The position numbers were made by a program, and so were the translations under genes. From NCBI GenBank assembly GCA_905250075.1, contig CAJNOP010000017.1, positions 595,017-659,016 of the forward strand: a DNA stretch of 64,000 bases, read 5' to 3'. Source of the stretch: Rotaria sp. Silwood1 (taxonomy: Eukaryota; Rotifera; Eurotatoria; Philodinida; Philodinidae). Below the pieces are notes generated by a model. The model saw only the letters and a program-made list of their open reading frames with translations, was not told the DNA's origin and ran no database searches. This document shows, piece after piece, positions 1 through 12,143 of this stretch (positions are counted from its first letter, which is position 1; each line of letters starts with the position of its first letter).

Positions 1-190
1 CAGTTTAAAATTTTATTGTCAACTAGGTGACATTAAAATTAAAGAGTCAACTAGGATGGAGCTAGTTGACTTTGAAATTGTATTGTCAACTAGGTGACAA
101 TAAAATTAAGGATTGAACTAGGATGAAGCTAGTTGACTTTCAAATTTCAGAGTCAACTAGTTGACTTTAAAATGTAGATATTTAAAGTTG
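1..190 (+). repeat. Left inverted repeat of the Ginger-like element
   Basis: Nearly exact reverse complement of 1113-1302. It contains two GTCAACTAG-spacer-CTAGTTGAC foldbacks, a perfect GTCAACTAGTTGAC palindrome at 152-165 and two GTCAACTAGGTGAC units. It may extend left beyond the window. Confidence 0.85.
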
Positions 191-296
191 TTATGCAATA
201 ATCGATAATACATAGTTATAACTGGGGAAAAACAACCAAAGTAAATTCGACAAAGATTTTCTTGATAATTTTGATACATTATTTCATTTAATAATA

Positions 297-980
297 ATGA
301 AAGAAATATTCTACACGAAGTTAGATGCCTATCTGAGTGCGTTAAGTGTGAAACGACGATCAAAGTATTTGACAACAGCTGAAACGTACGACAAAGTGTT
401 GAAAGTGCTAACAAATGAAAAGAAATACGATCCATCATTTAATTTTTGGGCAAAAAGGCCGTTTACTGTTGTTACATTTGGTGGTCAACGAACAATTTAC
501 TGTAAAAAAGAAAAATTACCTATTGTCATCTATGAAAATCTGTTTCAAACAATTGATAAATGTCATAATGCTGTTGGTCATCTAGGTAGAAATATTGTTG
601 GTTTAAAAGTTTCAGATGTTGATCGTAAAAATACTTCCTCCACAATTTTGCCTTGTAAAATAGTTGATAAATATTCCAAAAATGCAAAACTTATGCACAT
701 AATTGCTACACAAAATGGTATTATAAAAGAACATTTTGACTCAACAGCATTTTTAGATCTTACTAATGCGAATTTTGCATCATTACGTTCTATTAATACC
801 AATGAATTACCATCCATTACTTTTATTCAAGCAAGTCAAATTTACACAAATTTTAAATTAACAGAAACATGTAAATGCTCTAGTGGTTGCAATACTAATC
901 GATGTTGTTGCAAGAATAATAATAGAAAATGCTGTACCAAATGCCACATTCATAGGAAATCAAAATGTAAAAATTGTTAG
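297..980 (+). CDS. Integrase-derived transposon protein lacking the catalytic core
   Basis: 227 residues, single exon. Residues ~1-100 match the N-terminus of KRBA2/SCAND3-type integrases: an opening KLDAYLSALS helix, an FxxWAKRPFTV segment, then an H2C2-like zinc-binding start (DKCHNAVGHLGR). The DDE core that normally follows is missing. The chain continues directly with the C-terminal part of the same family (VSDVDRKNTSS, then a segment ending TCKCSSGCNTNRCCCK) and finishes with a CXC-type cysteine-rich tail containing 14 Cys in about 36 residues. The reading frame is open throughout, so the deletion is in frame. It cannot carry out strand transfer by itself. It might still bind DNA, or it may simply be a recent deletion derivative. 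Confidence 0.65.
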   Translation: MKEIFYTKLDAYLSALSVKRRSKYLTTAETYDKVLKVLTNEKKYDPSFNFWAKRPFTVVTFGGQRTIYCKKEKLPIVIYENLFQTIDKCHNAVGHLGRNIVGLKVSDVDRKNTSSTILPCKIVDKYSKNAKLMHIIATQNGIIKEHFDSTAFLDLTNANFASLRSINTNELPSITFIQASQIYTNFKLTETCKCSSGCNTNRCCCKNNNRKCCTKCHIHRKSKCKNC

Positions 981-1112
981 GCTTTTGGTATGTATTTTGT
1001 TGTGTTACAATATCTCGATTTTCTTGTTATCTACTGTTTGTCTTTATTCAGTGTTTATTTTTTTTCTCAAACTCATCTATTTCATAAACATGCTACTACT
1101 TTTCGTATGATA

Positions 1113-1302
1113 CAAATTTAAATATCTACATTTTAAAGTCAACTAGTTGACTCTGAAATTTGAAAGTCAACTAGCTCCATCCTAGTTCAATCCTTAATTT
1201 TATTGTCACCTAGTTGACAATACAATTTCAAAGTCAACTAGCTCCATCCTAGTTGACTCTTTAATTTTAATGTCACCTAGTTGACAATAAAATTTTAAAC
1301 TG
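1113..1302 (-). repeat. Right inverted repeat of the Ginger-like element
   Basis: Reverse complement of the left repeat. It is followed at 1303-1325 by another small palindrome (GTTGCC...GGCAAC), which suggests that the true element end lies a little further right. Confidence 0.85.
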
Positions 1303-1325
1303 AACTAGTTGCCTTTTAAAGGCAA

Positions 1326-1880
1326 CTGAATTTTAATGTCAACTCCGACATATATAAACGATAGTTCGATTTCATTCAACGACAATACAGCACTAATCAT
1401 GACTTAATCTTCGTCATATTGTTGAGCAGTTTGTCGAACTGAGTCACAAATTCGAGTAATTCCTATGAAAATACCTTTTACTTTGAACCAGTCTTTTTGC
1501 CGATTTTTCGTACTTCGATTGTTTCTGACAAAAGACATAAATTGAATAGAGTTGACTCATATGATGAATACATGGCACAAAAGTTCCACATAAAGCACCA
1601 GAAATAATGAGAAATGCCTTTTCTTTTTCAAGTTCTGAAATGTTTCAATGGTATTCGAAGTTCGTTGTAGATGTTTGATTGAATTATGGTAATTCTTCGG
1701 TAGATTGGTCGATTCGTGCATCAAACCAAATAAAAAGAAAACTTTGAACAATTTCGTGCGAATTAGTGCGATGAGCCTGTTATACAACGGTATTCGAGTT
1801 CAATTGCAGATTTAAATTAGTAGGTGAAGGTAATGATGATGGCGTTACTGTCTTAGTAGGATAATGATGGTTGTGAACTA
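1326..1880. other. Intergenic, no gene seen
   Basis: A+T-rich sequence between two mobile elements. No ORF with splice sites or recognisable domains was found on either strand. Confidence 0.6.
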
Positions 1881-2450
1881 CAGTGTGGTCCAAAAGTTAC
1901 CGAGCAGTCAGTCTTTGATTTGAATAACTTTTGATAGGAACAAGATAGAGAGCTGCGACTTTCATCGTTCGAAAGAGAGTGCGTTACTGCATAGTTCCAT
2001 GTATTACTCGACGATCTTGTCTGATGATCAAATGGTGAATCTTCAGAAAAACAGTAATAGCTCTATAAAGATGGTATAAAATTTCAATTCTAAGAAGTGC
2101 ACTAGAGCCGCAAACTTACGATCGACGCCCAGTCTCATCGCCTAGTGTCGCATCTATAACTTTTGAACGAAAAAAGATAAAAGTTGTGGGTATGGGCATG
2201 AGCGTAGATCATAAATACGCGGATCTAGTGCACTTCTTAGAATTGAAATTTTATGCCATCTTCATAGAGCTGTCACTGTTTTTCCGAAAACTCACCATTT
2301 GATCACCAGACAAGATCGTTGACTAATACATGGAACTATACAGTAACATACTCCCTTTCGAACGGTGAAAGCCACAGCTCTCTATCTTGTTCCTATCAAA
2401 ATTTATTCAAAATCAAAAACTGACTGCTCGGTAACTTTGGAACCACCCTG
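1881..2450. mobile_element. 570-bp palindromic MITE with TA target sites (mariner/Tc1-type ends)
   Basis: Two arms of about 230 bp (from 1881 and back from 2450) are imperfect reverse complements around a ~100-bp centre. The outer ends read CAGTGTGGTCC and GGAACCACCCTG, each flanked by TA (1879-1880 and 2451-2452). CAGxGTGGTCC ends with TA duplications are typical of Tc1/mariner-mobilised elements. There is no coding capacity. Arms differ at scattered positions, so this is not a very recent copy. Confidence 0.8.
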
Positions 2451-2452
2451 TA

Positions 2453-4131
2453 TGTTGGAATATGGATTACTCAATAATAAAAATTTTCCCTATTCATTCG
2501 TTAACTCACTATCAATATAATCAATATAGCTAATTTCATCGCTATATATTCCTTTGATCACAGACAGACAGTTTTCTCCGGTTATCATACAACAATTGCT
2601 AAATCCAATGATATCCTATAAAAATTTACTTTCGTAAGCCTAGTCAAGTAGAAAAGATAACTGTTATTCGCCGCCACTTCACATGCTATCCATGCTGACT
2701 ACGCCATATATAAATACGATCTTGGAAGAAGTAGCTGCTGGCGCAGATGCACTGCAGCCCGTATTTTACATAACACGAAGAATTATTTGTATCCGTCGTT
2801 AAAGTATAAACACGAATGAATACTATTCAAGAACGAAGCTTGTTTATTTAAATGAAAATTTTGTTGGACGACGATTTTTCTTTCTCAATTATCCATATAC
2901 GCTACTTTGTTGACACTGAGGAACAATGTCTAACTTCAATAGAAAAGAACGGCAAGTTATGGCTTCGATTGTTGCCATTTTTCTCTTGTTTCTATATTTC
3001 TTTGTGCAGTTAGTATCGAAACGTGATTGCATTGAATCAGTGAGTGTCTTGCAGAAAAACATTATCATTTTCTCTTCCAATAAAACAAACGATTCAATAG
3101 TTTCTTTTTCTTCCTTACTATTTCGTTCTGCATGGACATAATCACATTGTTTTTCGATCACATAATCTTTTATCACGATACAGTAAAAGAATGAAGACTT
3201 GATTGCTACCATAATACTATTTATTCATTATCGAGATAGAAAATCAGCAGTGCATCCCCCTAATGTGCTACTATTAATGAAACTGATGTCAAGATGCAAA
3301 AAGTGAGACTTCAGTACTCCAAAGTACGAATGCAATATTGTATTCTGGTCACTAAATCGAATCACTGGATTTCTGCTTTCAAGTATCTACTATTTCCGAC
3401 CAACACTAACTATACCTTATTCACCTGAGTTATAATCCAGATGAAATACATATTGTATTGAAAAAAAAATACTATCTTGTTTTCTTATGTATTTTTTGTT
3501 GTTTGATTGCTATATATTATTTATAATTGATGTGTCATGCGATGCAACCAAGTCTTTACTTTCTCGCTACGTGCCTTTTGTTTTAAAAAATAGTAAACAA
3601 GAACAGTCTAAAGTAAGAAACACAAAGAGAAGAGATTCAATCGAGATGCACTGCTTATCAAAAAAACCAAAATGTAGCCTTCTAAGTGCTTGATGACTTT
3701 ATGGAAAAATAGGATGAACATAAACGAAAAGATGCATTTTACATAATTAACTGTGGAATCGATTAAAACGTTAAGTTTTATTGTTTGAAATTAGCATATA
3801 TAAGAGTTTGTCGATAATTTAATGGCGTACCTGTTGAAGAAAAATTCAAGATTACATCTTGCGTTTTATGCGGAAATACTTACAAGATAGACAATATTCT
3901 AAACATTTTCGAATACTCTGTATGAGAGAAAATTAAAACCACAATATATTTCTGAATGATAAATTATCTTTTTTTGATGCTTCTCCGAAATTTCCTCTTT
4001 TTTTTCTTTTATTCCTTTTCGATTCATATAGCATTAAGTAGAGAAGAAGAAAAAAAACATCACATCACATAACAATTAAAATAAGCAGAAAACAAATTAG
4101 TAAAGAAAGAAAATGTTAACTAATTTTGTTT
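2453..4131. other. Intergenic; one possible short first exon
   Basis: Mostly featureless. At 2926 an ATG opens a short frame whose first ~33 residues include a strong hydrophobic segment (ASIVAIFLLFLYFFVQLV) and which meets a good donor (GTGAGT) near 3042. A TATATAAATA stretch lies about 215 bp upstream. No convincing following exon was found, so no gene is called. Confidence 0.3.
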
Positions 4132-5854
4132 TTATTCTTGACCACCTGATTTTGAACTACCCGATCGACTTGTTGCATAACTATCAGGAAAAATGAAAGA
4201 TGTTGAACCATTTGCTCGAACATGAAGCAAACGACCAGCATTTGATATTATATTCCAGCCAAGTGTTAATGTAACATTATTTGATCTATATTATAAGAAC
4301 TATAGTTCATAGTTAAAAAAAAACAGCAATAAACAAACTTTAAATGTTCTCCATCATCCCAAAAATAATATTTCGTTACAATATCACGTAAATTAAGACG
4401 TGCATTTTCACCACGTCGAATTATTTTATCCCATAGAACAACTTGATTAAGACTCTAAAAAGTAAAAAATGAAATATATCTATACAAATCAATAAATCAG
4501 CCTTATCTACGATTTTTGTCATGAAAGATAAAAATAAAATTCAAATGATAAATATAGTGAAAATATTCGATTTTAAGTTATTTTGAATGCTTATAAAAAA
4601 TCTCATTTTATATTGATAGTGCTACTTCTGATGAAAACAACTTCAGTAAGTAATAAGTCTTTATTATTGACATGAGTCTTATCACATAAAATGCATCATA
4701 AACAGTCCAAGAAAGTATTTATTCATGGTTATTTCTTTTTCAGTTAGTTTTTTCTGTAAAATATCATGCTTCTTCTCTGATCATCTTCAAAATAGTCTTT
4801 TGAGTTTTGATTTTAATTAATCGAGTTCGCAATGGGACTAATGAATCGTGAAAGTATTAGATTTTCAAGTATCTTCTATCTGCAGATATCAATATTAGAA
4901 ATTTTCTCATCTGAAAAAAAAAACAAGTTTTCTTCTACCTTTTATATTTCAGCATTGCAGAGAGTAGTAAATGCACTACAAACGTTATATTGTTTTGTAC
5001 AGATACAATTCAGAACTTGGAAGATAAAATTGACTGACAATTGTTTAATGTTATGTCAGAAGGAAAAAATTTGAAGATATATTTGGAAATAGCGAAACTC
5101 TCTGTTTCTAAATAATACTAACCAGGTATCTTTTAGTGGTCAAAAAATGAGCGAATATATTGTGTCAAAATTTTCGTGTCATAGGCTATATTTTGTATTA
5201 AAATGAAAATTTAATAATTTATCTAACTGTTTCTAGCTAGGAGATATCACTTTCGTGTTTCTTTCTTAAGAGTTGGAAACGTCAAACAATCTCATATAAA
5301 AAGATAGATAAAGTTATATGAACACTTTGGTATACATAGAAAATGCAGTTTGGGATGCGTTCTCGTTTCTTGAAAATGAACTGTTCAAGAATGAAAACTT
5401 TGACATTCTAATTTCAAGTCATACCATATTTAAAATTATAAATCAAAGTAAACACTCACATTAGTGGGCGTAACATATTCTGCGAGTAAATATAAAAATA
5501 ATTGTTTAACATTCCAATCAAATAAATGATCAAGATCTAAACATATTCATATTAATTAAATTTTTATCTTCAATTATTCTTCTACATACTCATATCTAAA
5601 TTAAGTTGTAATACACCTAAGTCATTTTTTTTTCGATTAGCCGAAAAATCCGTCATATGTTTTCTATAAGAAAATAATCAATTCATTATTCATTTGATAT
5701 TTTCTACTTACACAATTGGTTTATTGACTCCAATCGATACAGTACCATGATATTTTTCAAAATAAGTTGAAAGAAATACACCAATTGTTAGAACAGCAAG
5801 AACAGTTAATGTAAAAGCAAATAGTGTATTTAATCGACTTAAAAAGGAATGCAT
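4132..5854 (-). CDS. SPCS3: Signal peptidase complex subunit 3 (SPC22/23)
   Basis: Five exons on the minus strand: 5854-5712, 5663-5590, 5536-5460, 4454-4339, 4285-4132. All junctions keep phase, giving 187 residues (human 180). The product opens [20 protein letters not shown], an N-terminal signal anchor as in the family, and the luminal part carries [31 protein letters not shown] and [10 protein letters not shown], all near-identical in human SPCS3. It is a structural subunit of the ER complex that removes signal peptides; it has no catalytic residues itself and is a single-span type II membrane protein. Introns are 48-53 nt except the third (about 1 kb, 4455-5459). The start is the first in-frame ATG and matches the family N-terminus. 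Assignment is secure. Confidence 0.95.
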
Positions 5855-6218
5855 TATAATCTAGAAATGTAATCACTTTTTTTTTTTGTTAATCTAACAT
5901 ATTTTTTTTAACACACCGAGACGAAAAAAAAATGAACACAATTAGTATAATAACACAAAGAAAATGGACTAGTACAATATGTATGTATCAGAGAGAACAT
6001 TGTAAAAAAATAATGATAATTACATGTTGAAGTAAAGTGTTTGTTTTTTTTTTAAGATATCATTCTATATTTATAATATACACAGATAAATTATCGTTTA
6101 TTTGTTGCTAAGAGTTCATCACAGATATTGGTTAATTCAATATTTTCTTTTTTCTAAAAAGATAAATAAATCAATAAATTTTATTCCTGTGTTGTTATTT
6201 TTTTCGAAGAACAAAATA
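5855..6218. other. Upstream region of SPCS3
   Basis: A/T-rich with poly-T and poly-A runs. It presumably holds the minus-strand SPCS3 promoter and 5' UTR. No clear core promoter motif stands out. Confidence 0.4.
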
Positions 6219-7169
6219 CAGCGAGGGCCAATTGAAATTTCTCCTTTTGTTTTTTGTTACTACACTTCTTTTATTCTTTTTTAACCTAATATATGTAGCG
6301 AGAAAGCCCGGAACGTGCTGCATCTTTTGGTATATTTACGTTGAACATTAAATGCAGTTTAAAGTGTAAAAAATATATTAGAAATAAAAGTGACATTTTT
6401 TTTTTACTACGGGATGTCTAAAATGTTGTAACATTTTTTATTTCGCATATATCCCGGCTTAGGTGACTGATAAAATCTTGAATTCTCTTCAAAAAAGTTG
6501 CGCCGTGAAAAGCTCTATAAAACCTGTATGATTGAATTCTATTTTACCTGTTCTAATGGTTTTCTTATAGTCAAACTGAACAACCTACATGACAGTATCA
6601 CTTCCTATGGTATTGAAAAATGTTTGGAAGACTTTTTTGTTTTGCATATATCTCGACTTGAGAAAACAATACAATATTGAATTTCATTTTAAAAGATGTG
6701 CCGTCGAAAGCTCTACAAAAGCTGTATGAACTAATTCCTATAGCGAATCAGAAAAGTCTTCCAAACATTTTCAATAACATGGGAACTGAGACTGTCATGT
6801 AAGTTGTTCATTTTGAGTATAAGAAAAACCATTAGGACAGCTAAAATGGAACTCAATCATACAGGTTTTATAGAGCTTTTCACGACGCATCTTTTCGATA
6901 AGAATTCAAGATTTTATCATTCACTTAAGCCGAGATAAGTGCGAAATAAAACATGTTACAACATTTTAGGCACCCCGTAGTAAAAAAAATGTCACTTTTA
7001 TTTCTAGTATATTTTTTACACTTTAAACTGCATTTAATGTTCAATGTAAATATACCAAAAGATGCAGCACGTTCCAAGCTTTCTTGCTATATATAGTAGA
7101 TTAAAAAATAAAAGAAGTATAGTAACAAAAACAAAAAACAAAAGAGGGAATTTCAATTGGCCCCCGCTG
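6219..7169. mobile_element. 951-bp palindromic MITE carrying a nested second palindrome
   Basis: The outer ends CAGCGAGGGCC and GGCCCCCGCTG are flanked by TA (6217-6218, 7170-7171). Arms of ~190 bp are near-exact reverse complements up to 6408 and 6979. Between them sits an inner element, 6410-6977, with its own CGGGATGTC / GGCACCCCG ends and TA flanks. Without the inner element the outer one would close on the centre TTACTAGTAA. No coding capacity. Confidence 0.8.
6410..6977. mobile_element. Inner palindromic MITE inserted at the centre of the 951-bp element
   Basis: Its ends are CGGGATGTCTAAAATG and the complementary CATTTTAGGCACCCCG, flanked by TA at 6408-6409 and 6978-6979. The arms are themselves reverse complements. 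A third copy of part of the arm (GCATATATC...AAAGCTCTA...CTGTATGA) lies near the centre at about 6642-6730, in the same direction as 6440-6527. Confidence 0.65.
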
Positions 7170-7171
7170 TA

Positions 7172-8223
7172 CCTTATCAGTAAAATAAATAATATGGTCA
7201 ATTAGTAACGAATCAAGTTTGTTACTAGATTTAAAAATCAATAAATAAAATTTACTAACAATCAATTAAATTATAGAATAACCATAGAATTCGACAAGTG
7301 TTATAGGGTAATCTACTTTTCTTCCAGTATTTCCTTGTATCATATAGTACAATTGCTATGTACAATATACATGTAGATACTATTTGCTCTAAGGGTTGGG
7401 TGTGGATGTAAATGTAAGTATGAATGAAATAAAAATCTATTAAAACTCACACTCATATTCTGTTTTATACCGATAAAATAACTCTGTTGATAAGATCTAT
7501 ATTTTACACTGACTAAATCTAAATTTTGTGAAATATAATCAAAAAGAAGTATTGAAGTATATAGAGTAGAAATTTGTCTCTCCGACAGTAGTGACAGATA
7601 GCTTAGCAGAGGTCGTTAAAAATCTCAAATTATTACTAACCTGATGCTTATTTTTGGCTTTTCTTAAAAGCGACCGATGACGAATAAATAAAAGACGAGA
7701 AATGTTATTTCACTGATATTAGGACTTTCTTGGTTATAGTGACAGTGACGATTGATTTCAGTGCAATGACATACTCTTACGATCACTGTCACTCTCATTC
7801 CTACCTGGAAGACAGTAAATTTTTGATTTTTTTTTAGCTATTTTTGCAACGATAGAATTCAAAAGAACAGATCATTACATTTATATTAGTTCAAATTCGT
7901 AGGATTCTTTCTAATTCGTACAAATTTTGACACATAGATTTCAAAATCAGTATCAATTTAACAATCGAAGACTGTATATCAATAAGGTCTCGTTGTACTA
8001 GATGATCTACTTCCTTACTGCATTTCTGAAGGATTAAATAAGAGAATGGTGAAGAAATTTATCTTAGAATACATAAATTTTTAAAACATCCATCCTGTTA
8101 TTACAATTAGTAGTTATAGGATATTTAATATTTAAATTCTGCAAGAATTGTGCTAAAAGCTCTTTTTTGTAGTAATTATATATAACAAACTGATCATTTG
8201 TATATTTTCTTTTACTGAACACT
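7172..8223. other. Intergenic, between the MITE and TACC 3' end
   Basis: No gene seen. A small hairpin with 10-bp complementary arms (GTGACAGTGA / TCACTGTCAC) lies at about 7739-7792. Confidence 0.5.
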
Positions 8224-11200
8224 TTAATCATAGCTTTTTCTTTGTACCTTTTGTTCTAATTCTTGTTTAATAGATTTGATTTCTTGCTCAAGTGATTGTA
8301 CACGTAATTGTGCATAACGTAATTGTGCTTGAACACCTTCAATTTCTGAACAATGTATTCGTCGTAAACGTTCGATTTCACTGTTGGCTCTTTTCAGAAA
8401 AAAAAATATAGTAATCTTCGAAATATAAATAGAAATATATATTTACTCATTTAATTTTTCTTGTGCATGTTGTTTAAGTACAGCATATTTTTGTTTTTGT
8501 TCTTCTGTATAACGTACAGATTCTTCTGAAAAACGTTTTAATGTTTCTGTATTCTAAAAATAAATCAAATATTAAAACTTTTTTTGAAATATGAATTTAT
8601 TATTTTTTTTAAACGAACCGTTTTATGTTCATTGATGATTAATTTAAGTTTTTCATTTCGTTTTTTAACATCTGTAAATGCATTTTCTGCATTAATTAAA
8701 TCTTCACTCATTTGATCACGTTCACTTTTAACTTGCCGTAATTCTTGTTTTAATTCTTCTGTACATTCACAAACACGATAAAGTATTCGATAATATTGTT
8801 CCACACATTCGCTAAATGAATACAACAAAATGATTGTTTTTCTTTTTATAATCAATAAATAAGTGATTTAGTGAGTAATAAGATAAGTTAAGATAGTGAA
8901 TTATTATCAGTATTGTGAGTAAAGAAACAAAGCTTGTGAGAGAAATGATACCTCACTGCACGGATAATATGAACCGAAAGAAATAAAAAGACAATATTGT
9001 TGTTTTTTTATTTGTCTTTTGAGAATGTATCAGATAGTTTGATACAATTAAACTTACATAATTCGTGTAGGCTCTATAGGAACTTGTTGTGCTGAGGAGT
9101 TTGCTGTTATTGATCGAGAAGCTACAGTAGCATCGAGTGATACAGATGGTGTGTTAAATGGAGATTGTTTATTAGCCAAATCTAGTAGAGTATCATCAAT
9201 AGTCTAAATAATTTTAGTATTCTTTGTTTTTTTTTTTTCATATTTCTGTAAACATATAAAAACATACTCCGTTAAAACTATTTTCATTAGCTGGTGTTGT
9301 TACTTTTCGTCGTTCTTTCTTTTTAAGTATAAATGTATTTGTGTCGAATGCTTTTTCATTACCTAATATTAATGTTGAAGATTCTTAACAAAGAAAAAAA
9401 AAATTATCCTTTTTTTTATTTTCATTGGAAGAATGTTTTAATAGATAACCTTGTCCATCTATTGTTTTATTTCCATTTAACTTCATATTTTTTGCTAATC
9501 CTGTGATTGTATCAATAGAATTCGATGATGATGGTTGAATATTTTCTTCTCGTTGAGGTAATTCATATGGATATTCAACTAAATATATTTTATACACATA
9601 ACTCAATAAGATATTTAAAAAAAAACTTGTTTAACAAGTTGATAGCGAAGGTTTTCGACAAGATATTCGCTCACTTTAGACCCATTATAAAACATTTCCG
9701 ATGAGTTAGGTCCAGAATTTTGAGCTCTTTTTGAATATGGGCTTAGAAACTTTGTCTCAGATTTTGTTCAAGAGTAGTCGAATCATTTTTAAAACATTCA
9801 CAAAAATATTTCGAATAAAAAATTTTTCTGCATATCCTTGTATTTTTACTATTGCGATTTGAAACTAAAATTTAGTATGTTGCATTGTTCTCTGAATATT
9901 TCTGAGATTCTACAATCAGCCTCTGTGTAATGAAGTCAACTTTTGGATAATATTGAAATAACAATGTCAGATCAATTCAAACCTAAAATACAGATATCAC
10001 TATTCGACTCAGCATGATGAATTACCTACACCTAGCTGCTTTCTCGGATGATCACGATCAATCGGAGCAGAATTTTTTCTATCGATTAGTTCTATTAAAA
10101 GTTTCAATTGAGCTTAAAATAGCTTTAGAATATATCGTTTTCGAAATTTTCTACCAACAACTCTTGTGAACTTTCAATTCCTGAACAATCAAATTTCGAT
10201 ATAATTCAATGGTCTTGAATCTTTTCTCTTGAATCGTGAAAATTACAGATCTATATAGTGTTCCTATCAAAAGTTGTTCAAAAACCAGTGAAACATATTA
10301 TTTTTAGAAACAAATAGTAGCTCAATATCATATTTCGTAGAGAAGTATCTACTCTAGGAAACAATCAAATCCGACACTTATTAGCATGTTCGAAGTGAGA
10401 TATATATGGTAAATAGAAATCTGTTGGTTCATCATTAAAATTATTTTTCAAGACTTACAAAAAAAGTTCCTCATTAATCTTGAATAAAAATAGATACAAG
10501 ATTTCTAAGCATATATTCAAATTCTGATCACAGCTCACATATTTTGAATCGTCTGAAATGCTTTCTAGCGAATCAAAAAGACATAAAGATCTTGTCTAAA
10601 AACTTTTCAATCACTCGTTACATACGAGAAAATTGATTCGATAAAAGTGATTGAACATTTGTCGATGTTTCAATATTATTTACGGGCTTAAGAACATTTA
10701 ATTCATCTAAATATCAAATATAAATTAAAATAATTTTTTGAAAAGAGCGAGAAAAAAAAAAAGAAATAATTTACGCGATGGTTTTTCATCCAACGCTTCT
10801 TTATTATTTGGTAATTCAACTGTTGTATCGAGTACATTATTATTTTTCGTCTATATAATTGTATATTGATTCAATCAATTACTTGATTCATTAATTTTAG
10901 TACTTACATGTTCATCTACTATTGGATCATCTGAAGAAATATGATCATCTTTAATTTGTGGTAAAACATCAAATGATTTATTCAACACCGGATTTCTGAA
11001 AATATTTCTTTGTACAAAGTCTTCTTCATACGAAAAAAAAAAATTCTTATTATTTTACCCTTGATGAAAGACATCTTTTTTCTCTTCATCATTGTTAAAA
11101 CCATTTTCAATTGGATTTGATGATGATATATGTCCATTAATTGTTGTTGAAGCTGGTAAATCATGAGTATTATCATCAATATCCATTCGATCAAGACTTT

Positions 11201-11288
11201 GATTTAATATAAATGAATTATTTGTTTCATCATTTATTCGTGATGATGAATGAAATATCATCGAATTAATATCTGTTGTAGTTGTCAT
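8224..11288 (-). CDS. TACC: Transforming acidic coiled-coil (TACC) protein
   Basis: Ten exons, minus strand: 11288-11059, 10995-10908, 10850-10775, 10706-10626, 9578-9450, 9383-9268, 9203-9058, 8811-8619, 8553-8447, 8389-8224; phases all agree, 443 residues. The last ~155 residues form the TACC coiled coil: ERDQMSEDLINAENAFTDVK, then NTETLKRFSEESVRYTEEQ, KYAVLKQHAQEKLN and a final QLRVQSLEQEIKSIKQELEQ heptad stretch. The N-terminal two thirds are acidic and low-complexity, as usual for TACCs. Known family members bind ch-TOG/XMAP215 through this domain and act at centrosomes and microtubule ends. The ATG at 11288 lies just after an acceptor-like TATAG, so a 5' UTR intron is likely. It is the only TACC seen, so it is not assigned to TACC1, 2 or 3. 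Confidence 0.9.
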
Positions 11289-12143
11289 TGTCTATAAAAT
11301 AATTATAAAACAGAAAAAAAGAAACAAGAACGAAGAAGAAATTTGGTCATATGTTTGACTCCTCTTTTTCTTTTCTGTGATATTTCTGTTTAAAAATCAA
11401 TTTAAGTTTTCTTTTTTTTTTCTTCTGTTTGTTGATGATGATAATAATCAAAAAAAAAAAAACAACAAAAGACAGCGAAAGAAAGAAAGACAGACAGACA
11501 GACAGACAAACAGACAGCGTGTGTCGCGCAAGAAATAATAGCAGTAGTAATAATAATGTGACCACACAGACGTTTAGTGTAGAAAACGAAAGAGAGAGCA
11601 TCATGGTATCGTCACCAGAAAAAAAAAACAATAACAACAGCAAATAATCGCACACCACAAATCAAAAAGCATTGGATGTATATATGCATGGACTTAGAGA
11701 CAACAGAATGTGCGATTTGAGAGAAAAAAACAGAATAGATTTCACGAAGGCGTAATGACGTGTTTCTTTCTTTTTGTTCACAAACCAAGTGGATGTCAAG
11801 CTCCCTTTCTATGTACGAAATAAAACGGTAGGATAGCATATACAAAGAGTAAAATAAATAAGCACAGACATGCGAATGCGCTAGAAGGAAGAGAGAGAAA
11901 AACAAGGATAACAAATATGAATACTATGAAAAAAAGAAAACAGGGAGAGCGATAAACACATTGAAGCGAAAGAACAACGAATAAGTATCAACAGAAAAAA
12001 AATGTTTTGTTTTCTTGTTTAATACCGAAAGAAACCATAAAATAAAAGATAGAAGAAGAACAATCAAGATGATCCTCACTGTAAATTTATGTATGTATGA
12101 ATGCATGTATCTATATATATATATGTTCATATTCACTATGAAA
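11289..12143. other. TACC-TDRD3 spacer with simple repeats
   Basis: 855 bp between the TDRD3 stop and the TACC start, both on the minus strand. It contains poly-A, GAAA and ACAG runs. Open frames here reflect low complexity, not genes. Confidence 0.5.
11480..11516. repeat. (ACAG)n microsatellite
   Basis: About seven imperfect GACA/ACAG units following a GAAA-rich run. Confidence 0.8.

Larger units (their letters stand above)
1..1317 (+). mobile_element. Ginger-like (integrase-type) DNA transposon, internally deleted
   Basis: Inverted repeats of about 190 bp (1-190 and 1113-1302) flank a single ORF at 297-980. The left repeat runs off the window edge and the right one is followed by more related sequence (to about 1317), so the outer ends and target duplication cannot be fixed. 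The repeats are built from reiterated GTCAACTAG / CTAGTTGAC units. The enclosed protein resembles the two ends of KRBA2/SCAND3-like cellular integrases, which are related to the integrases of Ginger DNA transposons. The catalytic core is absent, so this copy should be non-autonomous. No capsid, protease or reverse transcriptase sequence is seen. Family assignment is by recall. Confidence 0.65.

Noticed and set aside
2889-3212. 107-codon minus-strand frame
   Set aside because: It has a mixed charged/Cys composition, no domain, and overlaps a plus-strand frame with a better first-exon look. Likely chance.
6102-6680. Short frames near and within the 6.2 kb palindrome
   Set aside because: They lie wholly or partly in a non-coding palindromic element and have no start context or family match.
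11347-11914. Overlapping frames rich in Leu/Phe/Ser or Lys
   Set aside because: They are translations of GAAA, ACAG and poly-A simple sequence between TACC and TDRD3.
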